Assembly (NCBI RefSeq): GCF_918698245.1
Contig: NZ_CAKKMS010000003.1
Coordinates: forward strand, 1 to 64,000
Source: Pedobacter sp. Bi126
GTDB taxonomy: Bacteria > Bacteroidota > Bacteroidia > Sphingobacteriales > Sphingobacteriaceae
Length of the DNA: 64,000 bases
Direction of reading: 5' to 3'
The notes under the pieces: model-generated
The model's database searches: none
What the model was told of the DNA's origin: nothing
Seen by the model: the letters and a program-made list of their open reading frames with translations, nothing else
Made by a program: the position numbers and the translations under genes
In this document: positions 35,185 through 43,884 of the stretch, piece by piece
Layout: the number at the start of each line of letters is the position of its first letter
Numbering within the stretch: position 1 is the stretch's first letter

Positions 35185-36071
35185 AATCATTGATAAAGAT
35201 TACAATTGCATTCTATTTCTTTATACTAGTAATAGTTTTTACATCTTGTTCTTCTGGACAAAGATCATCTTATCTCGCTAAAGTTTCTAAAAATGACGTT
35301 CCTTTACCGAAACCCAAAGCTGGCGATTGGCTATTTAGCCATAAAGAAACCGGACAGTCACTGGCAGAATTTAGAAATTCAAAACCGCTTAAACCAAATA
35401 AAGCAACACAAACTATCTATTTAAAACCAATTGGTAGTTTTACTAGCCTTCAATTAAGAGAGATTGAAGCTTGCCGAGCATACCTAGAAATATTTTTTCA
35501 GATCAAAACCGTTATTTTAAAACGGTCTGGTAATGAATCTGTTCCAGCAAGCGCTAGGAGACTTGGTCCGCAACAGCATGAACAATTATTGGCGACTTAT
35601 CTTCGAGATACTGTAATTGCTAAAGAAAAAGCAAAAGATGCAATTGCCATTATGGGCATAACAGAAATGGATCTATACCCAGATCCAAAATGGAATTATG
35701 TATTCGGTTTAGCATCTTATCAAAAAGGATTAGCTGTAAGTTCTGTTTTCAGATTACAAAACGGCCCCTTATCTGAGAAAAATTATAAATTAAGCCTAAT
35801 GCGCCTGTTAAAAATCAGTTCACATGAAATTGGTCATATCTTCGGTTTAAAGCATTGCATCTATGCATCTTGTGTGATGAACGGCACTAATAGCATGTTA
35901 GAAACTGACAAAAGTATATTAAGGTTGTGCTCGAATTGCCAGAGCAAATTAAATTCTAGTTTAAACTTTGATAATGAGAAAAGATTAATGGAACTGATCA
36001 ACTTTTTTACCCTTAACAATATGCAAAGTGATCTTATCATGATGAAGGGAGACCTTAGCCTTGTACAATAG
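35181..36071 (+). CDS. Archaemetzincin-like metalloprotease, exported lipoprotein form
   Basis: 296 residues. The signal peptide ends in a lipobox, IVFTSC, Cys about 23. The zinc motif HEIGHIFGLKHC (215-226) is HExxHxxGxxHC, followed by Cys231 with Met233 (CVM) and the CSNC pair (250-253). This combination, two Cys-rich extra metal positions after the zinc site, is specific for archaemetzincin (peptidase family M54). Spacing from CVM to CSNC is 16 residues, one fewer than I recall for the family consensus. Archaemetzincins are usually cytosolic, so a lipoprotein form is noteworthy. Substrate unknown. It is translated with the small CxxC membrane protein. Confidence 0.85.
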   Translation: MKSLIKITIAFYFFILVIVFTSCSSGQRSSYLAKVSKNDVPLPKPKAGDWLFSHKETGQSLAEFRNSKPLKPNKATQTIYLKPIGSFTSLQLREIEACRAYLEIFFQIKTVILKRSGNESVPASARRLGPQQHEQLLATYLRDTVIAKEKAKDAIAIMGITEMDLYPDPKWNYVFGLASYQKGLAVSSVFRLQNGPLSEKNYKLSLMRLLKISSHEIGHIFGLKHCIYASCVMNGTNSMLETDKSILRLCSNCQSKLNSSLNFDNEKRLMELINFFTLNNMQSDLIMMKGDLSLVQ

Positions 36072-36155
36072 AAATTATTTGTTAAAAATGATTTTTATAT
36101 GCTTGCTAACTTAATAAGTTTTAAAACTCAGTAACTATATAGATGAAAATTACCC

Positions 36156-36944
36156 ATGATACAACAACTCTTTGCCCAAAATGCAACCAAAATATTTAAA
36201 AGCGATGAATCTGTTATCGGTTTAGCCGTGGGCGGCTCCTGGCTCAGCAACGAAATCGACGAATTTTCAGACCTCGACCTCATTTTGGTGACCAAAGAAA
36301 AACTATCAACAGATAAATCGAAAATGCTGCAATATGCCAGCCGTCTTGGCGATTTAATTTCTGCATTTACAGGAGAGCATGTTGGTGAGCCCCGCGTATT
36401 GATCTGCCTTTACGACAAGCCATTGCTCCATGTTGATATTAAGTTTTTAACTCTTGATGAATTTGCTTCAAGAGTAGAAAACCCTATGCTATTAATCGAC
36501 AGAGACAATCAATTACAGCAAATTCTTGATCAAACTAAAGCTAAATTTCCTTCACCAGATTACCAATGGATTGAAGATCGCTTCTGGACCTGGATGCATT
36601 ACGCCCTTTTAAAAATCGGCAGGGGCGAATATCTGGAAGCCTTAGATTTCTTCGGCTTTTTAAGGATGGTAGTATTTGGTCCTCTACTGCACATCAAAAA
36701 CAACAACCTACCACGAGGTGTGCGTAAAGTAGAATCGCAGCTTCCTGCCGAAGATTTTAATCTACTTAAAGGTACCATTGCCGAATACAATAAAACATCT
36801 TTAATCACTGCGTTAGAAAATGCGACCGCGCTTTATAAAAACCTGAGCGGTGATCTTTATACCGAAAACATCAAACAGAACAAAAAGGCAGAAGATGCGG
36901 TAATGCAGTATTTAGCCAAAATAAAAGACAGCCGTTCAGAATGA
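36156..36944 (+). CDS. Nucleotidyltransferase domain protein
   Basis: 262 residues. The N-terminal motif GLAVGGSWLSNEIDEFSDLD, with GGS and DLD residues, is the nucleotidyltransferase active site (Gly-Ser loop and two acidic ligands). A third acidic residue may be Asp95 in LLHVDIKFL. The helical C-terminal half lacks a motif I know. It looks like the antibiotic-modifying or stand-alone nucleotidyltransferases rather than the tRNA-processing enzymes. The substrate is unknown, and no antitoxin partner (HEPN/MNT) adjoins it. Confidence 0.84.
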   Translation: MIQQLFAQNATKIFKSDESVIGLAVGGSWLSNEIDEFSDLDLILVTKEKLSTDKSKMLQYASRLGDLISAFTGEHVGEPRVLICLYDKPLLHVDIKFLTLDEFASRVENPMLLIDRDNQLQQILDQTKAKFPSPDYQWIEDRFWTWMHYALLKIGRGEYLEALDFFGFLRMVVFGPLLHIKNNNLPRGVRKVESQLPAEDFNLLKGTIAEYNKTSLITALENATALYKNLSGDLYTENIKQNKKAEDAVMQYLAKIKDSRSE

Positions 36945-37083
36945 CAAATTAGACAATATATAAAATTCTCCGTGTCTTCCGAGTTTCCGTGGCTATTTTT
37001 AATCAAAAAGAATATTCTGCATTGATCTTTTTAATCTGCGGGACAACTGTAGTGCGCCAATGCTAATTGGTCACACCTAAAAC
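36945..37083. repeat. Short gap with CCGTG words
   Basis: Words such as CTCCGTGTCTTCCGAG and TTTCCGTGGC at 36968-36993 match the family at 41027-41672. No gene. Confidence 0.4.
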
Positions 37084-37106
37084 AAAAAGGAGGCTTAAGC
37101 CTCCTT
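37084..37106 (-). terminator. Terminator of the outer-membrane protein gene
   Basis: AAGGAGGC/GCCTCCTT with TTAA in the centre. The minus strand then runs into T residues. It lies 9 bases beyond the stop. Confidence 0.85.
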
Positions 37107-37115
37107 CCATATCTT

Positions 37116-38006
37116 TTAAAACTGAACCCCGATCAGCCACATATTTTCGATGTAGTTAATCTTCTGACTAGCCTTATCGTACTCATCCCAACCGGTGGTA
37201 TGCACATTGGTTAAATTGGTAGCGCCGAACTTAGTGGTATTTTGTAGGTAAACGTTTTTCCAAACATAAAACTTAAGTCCAACTTTTGCAGAAACACCAT
37301 AACCCGAAATACTGAAGTGGTTATTTCTGCCCTGTCCGAACAAACGTACATCTGAACGCGGAACCATCATGCCACCACCTAAACCGGTTTCTAAGGTTAA
37401 GGAAGTATTGCCGCCCGGAGCCACCCAAATATCATCATAACGCTCAATTTCGATATTTGCATAATTAAAACCATCAGTATGCTCGTAGGTTAACATGCTC
37501 TCCTTAACATTAATGTTTTGTCCGTTATAATCACCGGCCAAATTACCTGTAGGTGTATTGGTTGGAGAAATATTTGGCCCGATGTGACCAGTGATCGCTA
37601 CAGTTTGTGGGATGTCCATTACGTATTTCATGTGGTCCCAACCGATTGAGATACTGTAGTTATCTTTGATAAAATAACCTGCACGGATATTGTATTGCGG
37701 TACGGTGATAAGTCCAGGGTTTAAATAAGCCCAGCTCAATTTCGATTGTCTATCGTGTGCAACTACGTCTTTTAAAGTAAAATCATAATTCGGGCCTTGA
37801 AACCTGATATCGCTTTTACCATACCACGAACTGTTGTATCCCCAGTGAAAAAAGAAATCGCCTTTACGCGAAAAATTCCTTTTATGCTCAGGATTAAATA
37901 AACTTTTTGAGGTTGGGGTATGATCAGTTGAAGAAGTCTGAATCTCTTGAGCCTGCATCCGCTTGCCAAACAAGAGTGCTAAAAATAGAATGGTAAATCT
38001 TTTCAC
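37116..38006 (-). CDS. Outer-membrane beta-barrel protein of unknown function
   Basis: 296 residues with a signal peptide ending near residue 19 (KRMQAQE). Alternating polar/aromatic strands (NYSISIGWDHMKYVM, GVSAKVGLKFYVW) and a C-terminal Phe (MWLIGVQF) are typical of an outer-membrane barrel. An apparent His- and Asn-rich external segment lies in the centre (ITGHIGPNISPTNTPTGNL). It is the neighbour of a DUF2490 protein on the same strand, 85 bases upstream. Confidence 0.75.
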   Translation of the reverse strand: MKRFTILFLALLFGKRMQAQEIQTSSTDHTPTSKSLFNPEHKRNFSRKGDFFFHWGYNSSWYGKSDIRFQGPNYDFTLKDVVAHDRQSKLSWAYLNPGLITVPQYNIRAGYFIKDNYSISIGWDHMKYVMDIPQTVAITGHIGPNISPTNTPTGNLAGDYNGQNINVKESMLTYEHTDGFNYANIEIERYDDIWVAPGGNTSLTLETGLGGGMMVPRSDVRLFGQGRNNHFSISGYGVSAKVGLKFYVWKNVYLQNTTKFGATNLTNVHTTGWDEYDKASQKINYIENMWLIGVQF

Positions 38007-38091
38007 GCGGCAAATTGAGCAAAAAGCCTAATCAATTACAACAGCTTTAACATTTTGTAAGAGTTGTTGTACAAAAAATGACTTTAAAACA

Positions 38092-38799
38092 TTAAAACCT
38101 CGTGTAAACAGCCAGTTGAATAATATTGTTTACCGTATTATTTGAAACGCCATGGGTAGCCTGGTTCATATAACCAGCTTCCAAATCAAACTGTTTCGAA
38201 AAACGATAACCTGCAGCGAGATATAACCTGTTCTGATCAAAAATACTATTGTTAATTTTATCCTTATTCTGAATATTTAAAAACACCTCGTTCTGTAAAG
38301 CCACAAATGGTCCTTTAGCAAACGTTGGTTGTGTTTTTTGCAACGGTTGGATCAACCTGAAAAAATAACGGAAGCGTTGCGAAAACACATCTTCGCCGGT
38401 ACGGCCAATAAAGCGTTGCTCAAGCCTCAACCTGTGACTGGCAAAAACTGATTTTATTTTATGACTATAAATGTACTGCTCAAATATGCGGTGCTCATGT
38501 AGGGTAAGATCAGCGCTCCCTGCCGATTCTGTATGTGTAGTTTGCCATAAATATCCTAATGCTACGTTGTGCTTATTGTTAATAAAATATTGTAAAGCCG
38601 GGCGCACCAAGGTATTTCTCAAATAACCCCAATCATCAGCCGAACGCAGTTGAACATCGAACTGAAGCCCCCATTTATCACTAAATTTGGTGTTATTTAA
38701 AAGCATAAACCAACCCGAATTTTGATGTTGGGTTTGCGCATAAAGCTTTCCAGAAGCCATGATAACAAACATCATGACAGACAATAATATTTTTTTCAT
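38092..38799 (-). CDS. DUF2490 family outer-membrane protein
   Basis: 235 residues with a signal peptide ending about residue 21 (GKLYAQ). Typical DUF2490 features are an early SGWFMLLNNTKFSDKWGLQF, a central HRIFEQYIYSHKIKSVFASH and a late LAAGYRFSKQFDLEAGYMNQ. The last residues AVYTRF form the usual barrel end. The family consists of predicted outer-membrane beta-barrels of unknown role. Confidence 0.85.
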   Translation of the reverse strand: MKKILLSVMMFVIMASGKLYAQTQHQNSGWFMLLNNTKFSDKWGLQFDVQLRSADDWGYLRNTLVRPALQYFINNKHNVALGYLWQTTHTESAGSADLTLHEHRIFEQYIYSHKIKSVFASHRLRLEQRFIGRTGEDVFSQRFRYFFRLIQPLQKTQPTFAKGPFVALQNEVFLNIQNKDKINNSIFDQNRLYLAAGYRFSKQFDLEAGYMNQATHGVSNNTVNNIIQLAVYTRF

Positions 38800-39169
38800 A
38801 AGAAGAGATAAACCGGTTCTATCTGTGTGCCGCTAAATTAAGAGAAATATAGTAAAGTGAAAAAAGAGTTGTTAATTAATTAGAAAGTCAGGGGTCGGAG
38901 ATCTAAAGTTCAAGTCCAGCGTTTGTAGTCCATTGTACAATTTATTAAAAACTGTGCTCTCTATTCTCTGTGTAAAACTCAATGTCCTCTGTGGTAAAAA
39001 CATAACCACCTTTGCGTTTCTTTGCGGTTAAATACGTTCATTATTTAAATTTCATTTAATGTTAAGCGATTAAAAATTTATCTTCGTTAAAGATTTGGGC
39101 ATTACGGCATTTTCAATACACTTAAAATTGCCCTTATTTTAACATTACAAAACGTAAAATAGAACAAAA
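38800..39169. repeat. Gap with word-like repeats and the fabV promoter region
   Basis: Words CTCTGTGTAAAACTC, CTCTGTGGTAAAAAC and TTTGCGTTTCTTTGCGG at 38955-39030 belong to the family at 41027-41672. The remainder (39040-39169) is AT-rich and should hold the fabV promoter. No clear TAnnTTTG could be placed at a good distance. Confidence 0.4.
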
Positions 39170-40363
39170 ATGATTATCGAACCTAGAATGAGGGGCTTTA
39201 TCTGTTTAACCGCACACCCTGATGGTTGCGCACAAAACGTAAAGAATCAAATTGAATATGTAAAATCTAAAGGAGCTATAGATGGTCCTAAAAAAGTATT
39301 GGTAATTGGGGCATCAACCGGTTTTGGTTTAGCTTCGCGTATTGCTGCTGCCTATGGGTCTGACGCTTCTACAATTGGCGTATTTTTCGAAAAAGCACCT
39401 TCTGAAGGCAAAACTGCATCACCAGGCTGGTACAATAGTGCAGCTTTTGAAAAAGAAGCACATGCTGCTGGCTTATATGCAAAAAGTATTAATGGCGATG
39501 CTTTCTCAAAAGAAATTAAAGAAAAAACAATTGAATTGATCAAAGCTGATCTTGGCCAAGTTGATTTAGTCATTTATAGCCTGGCATCGCCAGTTAGGAA
39601 ACATCCTGATACAGAAGTACTTCACCGCTCTACGTTAAAACCTATCGGTGGAACCTATACCAATAAAACCGTCGATTTCCACACTGGTAATGTGACCGAA
39701 ATTTCTATCGAGCCCGCTACCGAAGAAGATATTGCCAATACCGTTGCCGTAATGGGTGGCGAAGATTGGGCCATGTGGATTGATGCATTAAAAACAGAAA
39801 ACCTGCTTGCCAATGGTGCAACAACAGTAGCTTATTCGTACATCGGCCCTGCTTTAACTGAGCCAGTATACCGTAAAGGAACCATCGGCAGAGCTAAAGA
39901 TGATTTAGAAGCTACTGCTTTTAAAATCAGCGATAAACTAAAAGATATTGATGGCAAAGCTTATGTATCGGTTAATAAAGCATTGGTAACACAGGCAAGT
40001 TCTGCTATTCCGGTAATCCCGTTATATATTTCATTGTTGTACAAAGTAATGAAAGCCGAAGGTGTGCACGAAGGTACAATTGAGCAGATCCAACGTTTAT
40101 ATGCTGATCGTTTGTATACTGGAAGCGCTATCCCTGTTGATGAGAAAGGAAGAATCAGAATCGACGATTGGGAAATGCGTGAAGATATCCAGGCTAAAGT
40201 TGCAGAACTTTGGAATGAAGCAACAACCGAAACTTTACCGGCAATAGGTGATTTACCAGGTTACAGATCTGATTTCTTAAGCTTATTCGGTTTCGAAATT
40301 GATAAAGTTGATTATCAAAAAGATGCCCAGGAAGTAGTAGAAATTGAAGGTTTAGTAAACTAA
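39170..40363 (+). CDS. fabV: Trans-2-enoyl-ACP/CoA reductase (NADH)
   Basis: FabV-type enoyl reductase, the last step of each fatty-acid elongation cycle, and naturally triclosan-insensitive in several species. The 397 residues start with the family opening MIIEPRMRGFICLTAHPDGC. The Rossmann motif VLVIGASTGFGLASR comes next, and the active-site Tyr-x8-Lys pair lies in YRKGTIGRAK. The length matches FabV (about 400), well above FabI (about 260). A terminator follows. Confidence 0.97.
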   Translation: MIIEPRMRGFICLTAHPDGCAQNVKNQIEYVKSKGAIDGPKKVLVIGASTGFGLASRIAAAYGSDASTIGVFFEKAPSEGKTASPGWYNSAAFEKEAHAAGLYAKSINGDAFSKEIKEKTIELIKADLGQVDLVIYSLASPVRKHPDTEVLHRSTLKPIGGTYTNKTVDFHTGNVTEISIEPATEEDIANTVAVMGGEDWAMWIDALKTENLLANGATTVAYSYIGPALTEPVYRKGTIGRAKDDLEATAFKISDKLKDIDGKAYVSVNKALVTQASSAIPVIPLYISLLYKVMKAEGVHEGTIEQIQRLYADRLYTGSAIPVDEKGRIRIDDWEMREDIQAKVAELWNEATTETLPAIGDLPGYRSDFLSLFGFEIDKVDYQKDAQEVVEIEGLVN

Positions 40364-40374
40364 CTACTTAGATT

Positions 40375-40432
40375 CGTCACCCTGAACCTCCATCGTCATT
40401 TCGACTGGAGCAAAGCGGAATGGAGAAATCTA
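40375..40432. repeat. Composite CGTCA repeat
   Basis: CGTCACCCTGAACC at 40375-40388 is followed by CGTCATTTCGACTGGAGC and ends in GGAGAAATCT. Both parts begin CGTCA, and each has relatives elsewhere in the window or in other Bacteroidota. It fills the gap between fabV and its terminator. Confidence 0.55.
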
Positions 40433-40443
40433 ATCATTAATTA

Positions 40444-40474
40444 CAACGGCTGGCCCTATAGCCAGCCGTTTTTA
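40444..40474 (+). terminator. Terminator of fabV
   Basis: AACGGCTGGC and GCCAGCCGTT flank CCTATA (with slight overlap), and five T residues follow. It lies just before the GNAT gene. Confidence 0.85.
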
Positions 40475-40486
40475 TATCCAAACTAT

Positions 40487-41026
40487 ATGAATTTCGATTT
40501 ACAGCCTACATTGGCAAACGATTTAATTACTATAGTTCCCTTAAAAGAAGAGGATTTTGAAGCCCTTTTTGCGGTAGCTTCTGATCCCTTGATTTGGGAG
40601 CAGCATCCAAACAAAGACCGGTATAAAAGAGAGGTTTTCGAAAATTTCTTTAAAGGTGCAATAGAATCGAAGGGTGCTTTTATCGTTTATGAAAAAGAAA
40701 GCAACAAAATTGTGGGCAGTTCCAGGTACTACGAATTAAATGAAACAGACCATTCAGTTGCCGTTGGTTACACTTTTATTGCCCGCGAATTTTGGGGCAA
40801 GGGGCATAACAGGGCTTTAAAAACTTTAATGTTTGATTATGCTTTTCAATTTGTAGGTAAAGTAATCTTACATATCGGTGCTACTAATTTCCGTTCACAA
40901 AAAGCGACAGAAAAATTAGGAGCCGTTAAAATCGCCGAATTAGAGGTAGCCTATTACGGTGAGCCCTTGAAATGGAACTTTGTTTATCAGGTGGATAAAG
41001 ATAAGTGGGTAAATAAAGGTTCTTAA
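40487..41026 (+). CDS. GNAT family N-acetyltransferase
   Basis: 179 residues of the GNAT fold, RimJ/RimL-like. Motif A is visible as VGYTFIAREFWGKGHNRALK (acetyl-CoA pyrophosphate loop), followed by VILHIGATNFRSQKATEKLG in motif B. The extended N-terminal strand (LQPTLANDLITIVPLKEEDF) is typical. It acetylates an unknown amine or protein N-terminus. It is separated from fabV by a terminator. Confidence 0.9.
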   Translation: MNFDLQPTLANDLITIVPLKEEDFEALFAVASDPLIWEQHPNKDRYKREVFENFFKGAIESKGAFIVYEKESNKIVGSSRYYELNETDHSVAVGYTFIAREFWGKGHNRALKTLMFDYAFQFVGKVILHIGATNFRSQKATEKLGAVKIAELEVAYYGEPLKWNFVYQVDKDKWVNKGS

Positions 41027-41672
41027 AGTTTTAACCACAGATTTTCACAGAAAGAGTCTGCCACGGAAAAGGTATAAACATTCGATCGTCCTCGTTTGTC
41101 ACAAAGTGATTCCTTTTGAATAAAGAGGAAGACCAAGGGTTTGCATTTGTAATGCAGTAAGTAGCTAATTAATAGCAGGTTTTAACCACAAATTTTCACA
41201 TATCAACATAGATACGATGTCCTCCTCATCTGTGTTCATCCACTTCACCTGTGGTAAAAAGAAAAAACTACTGGCAGCAAAGACACTTAATTTAGGAAAA
41301 AATTAATTCCGTGTAAACCCGTGCTTCCCTGGCAAATACTAATTTTAACTACTGATTTTTTCAAAAAAAAGCCTGCCACGGAAACACTGAATCCACAGAA
41401 AATGTATAAACCTCAACCCAACATCTGTGCTCATCCTCTCCATCTGTGGTGAAAAAAAAGACAATCGCCTCAAAAAACACACAAGGTTAAAGAATAGATC
41501 TTAATTCCGTGTAAATCTATGCTTCCGTGGCAAACAGATTTATAATCACCTGTGGTTCGCATCCAAATGACAAGAGCATAACCGAATAAAATCGTGTTTA
41601 TGCTTTAGTATTGTTATCTTTGTATAATTCTCCATTCCACTCACCCTTCAAAACAAAACAATTAAATAAAAT
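41027..41672. repeat. Long intergenic array of word-like repeats
   Basis: There is no coding frame. About 500 bases are built of recurring words: ACCACAGATTTTCACAGA, CATCTGTG(C/T)TCATC, CACCTGTGGTAAAAA and ATTCCGTGTAAAT/CCCGTGCTTCC.TGGCAAA. These words come in at least three near-repeats at 41030-41100, 41180-41330 and 41370-41540. Related fragments lie at 10305-10420, 36960-36995 and 38940-39030. The final 60 bases hold the cold-shock gene promoter. Confidence 0.65.
41594..41622 (+). promoter_or_regulatory. Candidate Bacteroidota promoter of the cold-shock-domain gene
   Basis: TATCTTTG at 41615-41622 matches the TAnnTTTG -7 consensus. A GTG at 41594-41596 takes the place of the usual TTG at -33, with an 18-base spacing. 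The start codon is 50 bases downstream. Confidence 0.5.
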
Positions 41673-42125
41673 ATGGCTAAATCTCAGGCAACATACAGTA
41701 AAAAAGAGAACGAAAAAAAACGATTAAAAAAACAAAAAGACAAACAAGAGAAAAAAGAAGAGCGCCAAGCTAATGCAAAAAAAGGTTTAGCGCTTGAAGA
41801 TATGATGGCTTATGTTGATGAAAACGGAAACATCTCTTCTACTCCACCAGATCCGAAGAAAAAGAAAGTAATTAATACAGAAGATATTCAGATCGGTATT
41901 TCAAGACAAGAGGACATCATCGATGAAAATCCTGTTAAAAAAGGAACAGTTACTTTCTTTAACGACAGTAAAGGTTACGGTTTTATTAAAAACACTGAAA
42001 CACAAGACAGTATTTTTGTTCACGCAAACGGTTTAATCACCCAGATTAAAGAAGGTGATAAAGTTACGTTCGAAGTAGAAATGGGTCAAAAAGGGCCAAC
42101 TGCTGTTAAAGTATCAAAGGTTTAA
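41673..42125 (+). CDS. Cold-shock-domain protein with Lys-rich N-terminal extension
   Basis: 150 residues. The C-terminal cold-shock domain (about 88-150) has both RNA-binding motifs: RNP1 KGYGFI and RNP2 SIFVH. The first 60 residues are strongly basic (KKENEKKRLKKQKDKQEKKE), probably disordered, and would add nonspecific nucleic-acid affinity. A central linker (VDENGNISSTPPDPKKKK) precedes the fold. Likely an RNA chaperone. Long Lys-rich extensions before the domain occur in other Bacteroidota, and they distinguish it from 65-residue CspA. Confidence 0.93.
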   Translation: MAKSQATYSKKENEKKRLKKQKDKQEKKEERQANAKKGLALEDMMAYVDENGNISSTPPDPKKKKVINTEDIQIGISRQEDIIDENPVKKGTVTFFNDSKGYGFIKNTETQDSIFVHANGLITQIKEGDKVTFEVEMGQKGPTAVKVSKV

Positions 42126-42713
42126 CAACCACAATTCAATTCTTTTTGCAGTTTCTAATTGCAAAACATGATTAAAATTCTGCAGAAAACTCTGCTGCGC
42201 TAGGTTTTATAACCATTTATAATTCCGTCTATTTAAGCATAAAACCTTGCGCATAATTTTACTCTCTCTCTATTTATTTTAGAAAATCAGGTTTCAATGT
42301 GCATTGGCCAATTCGGTCACGCCGTCGCTATTTTCCTCGTTTCACTGCACTTTCATTCCGGGCTATCTGCCTTGTCGGGTTTAGGTGGCTAGAACAATAG
42401 CTTTTTTTAATGGATGAAATATCTGAATGAATATTTGTACGATAAGAGAATAATATTTTTCAGGTTAAAACTTATTCCTGTAACGATCGCTAAAGTTTGA
42501 TAGATCTTTTTCGATAGTAGCATAATCCGTTGTTAATAAACCCGATAACAACGGCAGCTCCCGATTTTTCTCCGGGGCTAAAGTGTATAGCGGGACAGGT
42601 TTTGCCCTGAAATACTGACGCTCATTTCCAAAAAAATAAAAAAAATGATAATCTCGGTGTGGAATTTGTGCACGGCTTACATCATTACAGTACACACAAA
42701 GAAAAATTGAATT
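42126..42713. repeat. Gap with copies of the TAAACCCG / AGCGGGA element
   Basis: A minus-strand copy of the element described at 11401-11786 lies at about 42296-42400 (CTAAACCCGACAAGGC and AAACGAGGA on the minus strand). A partial plus-strand copy is at 42570-42605 (GGGGCTAAAGTGTATAGC, then GGGACAGG). A minus-strand frame at 42465-42695 runs through this repeat and is not considered a gene. Confidence 0.5.
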
Positions 42714-43400
42714 ATGAAAAAGTTAATAGCACTTGCACTGGTTGCATTTTTAGGATTATCATCAGCGATGGCTCAACAAGTAGATTTACGCAGAAAAATT
42801 AATGTTAGCGGAACTGCAGAAACAGAAGTAACACCAGATATTATTTATATCGGCATTTCACTTAAAGAATACTTAAACGGAAAGAAAAAAGTAGACATTA
42901 CAGAATTGGAAAAACAATTGTATGCCGCTGTACAAAAAGCAGGCATTGCAAAAGAAAATTTAACCATCAGCAATTTAAGCAGCTGGAATTATGCTACAGA
43001 AAAAAAGAAAAACCCCGATTTCTTAGCCAGCAAACAATACCGCTTAAAAGTTAGTGATCTAAACAAGTTTAATGCAATATTAGAATCAATAGATGCCAAA
43101 GGAATCTCCAACACGAATATTGAAAGCTACGATTACTCTAAAATTGAAACCATAAAAAAAGAGCTTAAAATTAAAGCTTTATTGGCAGCAAAAGAGAAAG
43201 CAGCTTATATGGTTGAGGCTTTAGGCGATAAATTAGGTGGCGTAATTGAGATACAAGATGGTGGAGACAATGTAATACAACCTGTTTACAGAAATTATGC
43301 GATGAAAGCTGAAATGGCCGATGCTGCTGGCGCTCCTGAAATTGATTTCAAAAAAATTAAACTGAATTTCACCGTAAATGCCATTTTCGAGATCAAATAA
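42714..43400 (+). CDS. SIMPL (DUF541) domain protein
   Basis: 228 residues with a signal peptide ending about residue 20 (SSAMAQQ). The mature protein shows the SIMPL pattern: an early VSGTAETEVTPDIIYIGISL, then the alternating alpha/beta blocks (VQKAGIAKENLTISNLSSW), and a central ALLAAKEKAAYMVEALGDKL. The family is periplasmic or surface and is linked to oxidative-stress or signalling roles, but its biochemical activity is unclear. A terminator follows. Confidence 0.9.
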   Translation: MKKLIALALVAFLGLSSAMAQQVDLRRKINVSGTAETEVTPDIIYIGISLKEYLNGKKKVDITELEKQLYAAVQKAGIAKENLTISNLSSWNYATEKKKNPDFLASKQYRLKVSDLNKFNAILESIDAKGISNTNIESYDYSKIETIKKELKIKALLAAKEKAAYMVEALGDKLGGVIEIQDGGDNVIQPVYRNYAMKAEMADAAGAPEIDFKKIKLNFTVNAIFEIK

Positions 43401-43430
43401 GACGTTTTACAGCTAAATCAATGCTTTTTA

Positions 43431-43461
43431 AAACCTACCAGAACATTTTGGTAGGTTTTTT
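43431..43461 (+). terminator. Terminator of the SIMPL gene
   Basis: AACCTACCA pairs with TGGTAGGTT, with six T residues after the stem. It lies 30 bases past the stop. Confidence 0.9.
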
Positions 43462-43497
43462 GTTACGTAGAGGTCGAACACTAAAAAATTAAATATT

Positions 43498-43812
43498 ATG
43501 AAAAAATTCATCTACACGTTAGCCTTGGTTTTCTCTTTAGGCATTAGTTTTAATTCAGCTCAGGCAGCTGATAAACCTGCGAAAAATCCAACAGAATTAA
43601 CTGCCGAACAAGCAGTGAAACTGGAAAGAATTAAAACCCGTGTTGAAGAGATCAGAGACATGGACAAATCGAACTTAACAAGAGCAGAACGTAAAGCTTT
43701 ACGTAGCGAGTTAAGAGAATTAAAAGGCCAGGCCCGCGCAGTTTCTGGAGGTGTTTACCTTTCAGTTGGTGCAATCATTATCATCATTTTATTGTTGATC
43801 TTGATTTTATAA
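43498..43812 (+). CDS. Small exported protein with C-terminal membrane helix
   Basis: 104 residues: signal peptide to about residue 23 (NSAQAAD), a charged, predicted coiled-coil region (LTAEQAVKLERIKTRVEEIR, then ERKALRSELRELKGQ), and a last hydrophobic helix of about 18 residues (VGAIIIIILLLILIL). It may be a membrane-anchored coiled coil on the periplasmic face. I know of similar short proteins in Bacteroidota but no function. It stands alone between two terminators. Confidence 0.75.
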   Translation: MKKFIYTLALVFSLGISFNSAQAADKPAKNPTELTAEQAVKLERIKTRVEEIRDMDKSNLTRAERKALRSELRELKGQARAVSGGVYLSVGAIIIIILLLILIL

Positions 43813-43845
43813 TCAATACCGCATTACACCTATCTATATAAAAAC

Positions 43846-43877
43846 AAAAAGCTTTGCATTGCTGCAAAGCTTTTTTT
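43846..43877 (+). terminator. Terminator of the small coiled-coil protein gene
   Basis: AAAGCTTTGCA and TGCAAAGCTTT form the stem, with T residues after. It lies 34 bases past the stop. Confidence 0.88.
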
Positions 43878-43884
43878 ATGCCAT

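Noticed and set aside
36156..36944. Nucleotidyltransferase as half of an MNT/HEPN toxin-antitoxin pair
   Set aside because: No HEPN partner adjoins it, and at 262 residues it is longer than MNT antitoxins.
42465..42695. Minus-strand frame of 76 codons between the cold-shock-domain and SIMPL genes
   Set aside because: It runs through the GGGGCTAAAGTGTATAGC-type repeat element and has no family resemblance. Codon usage is unlike real genes.
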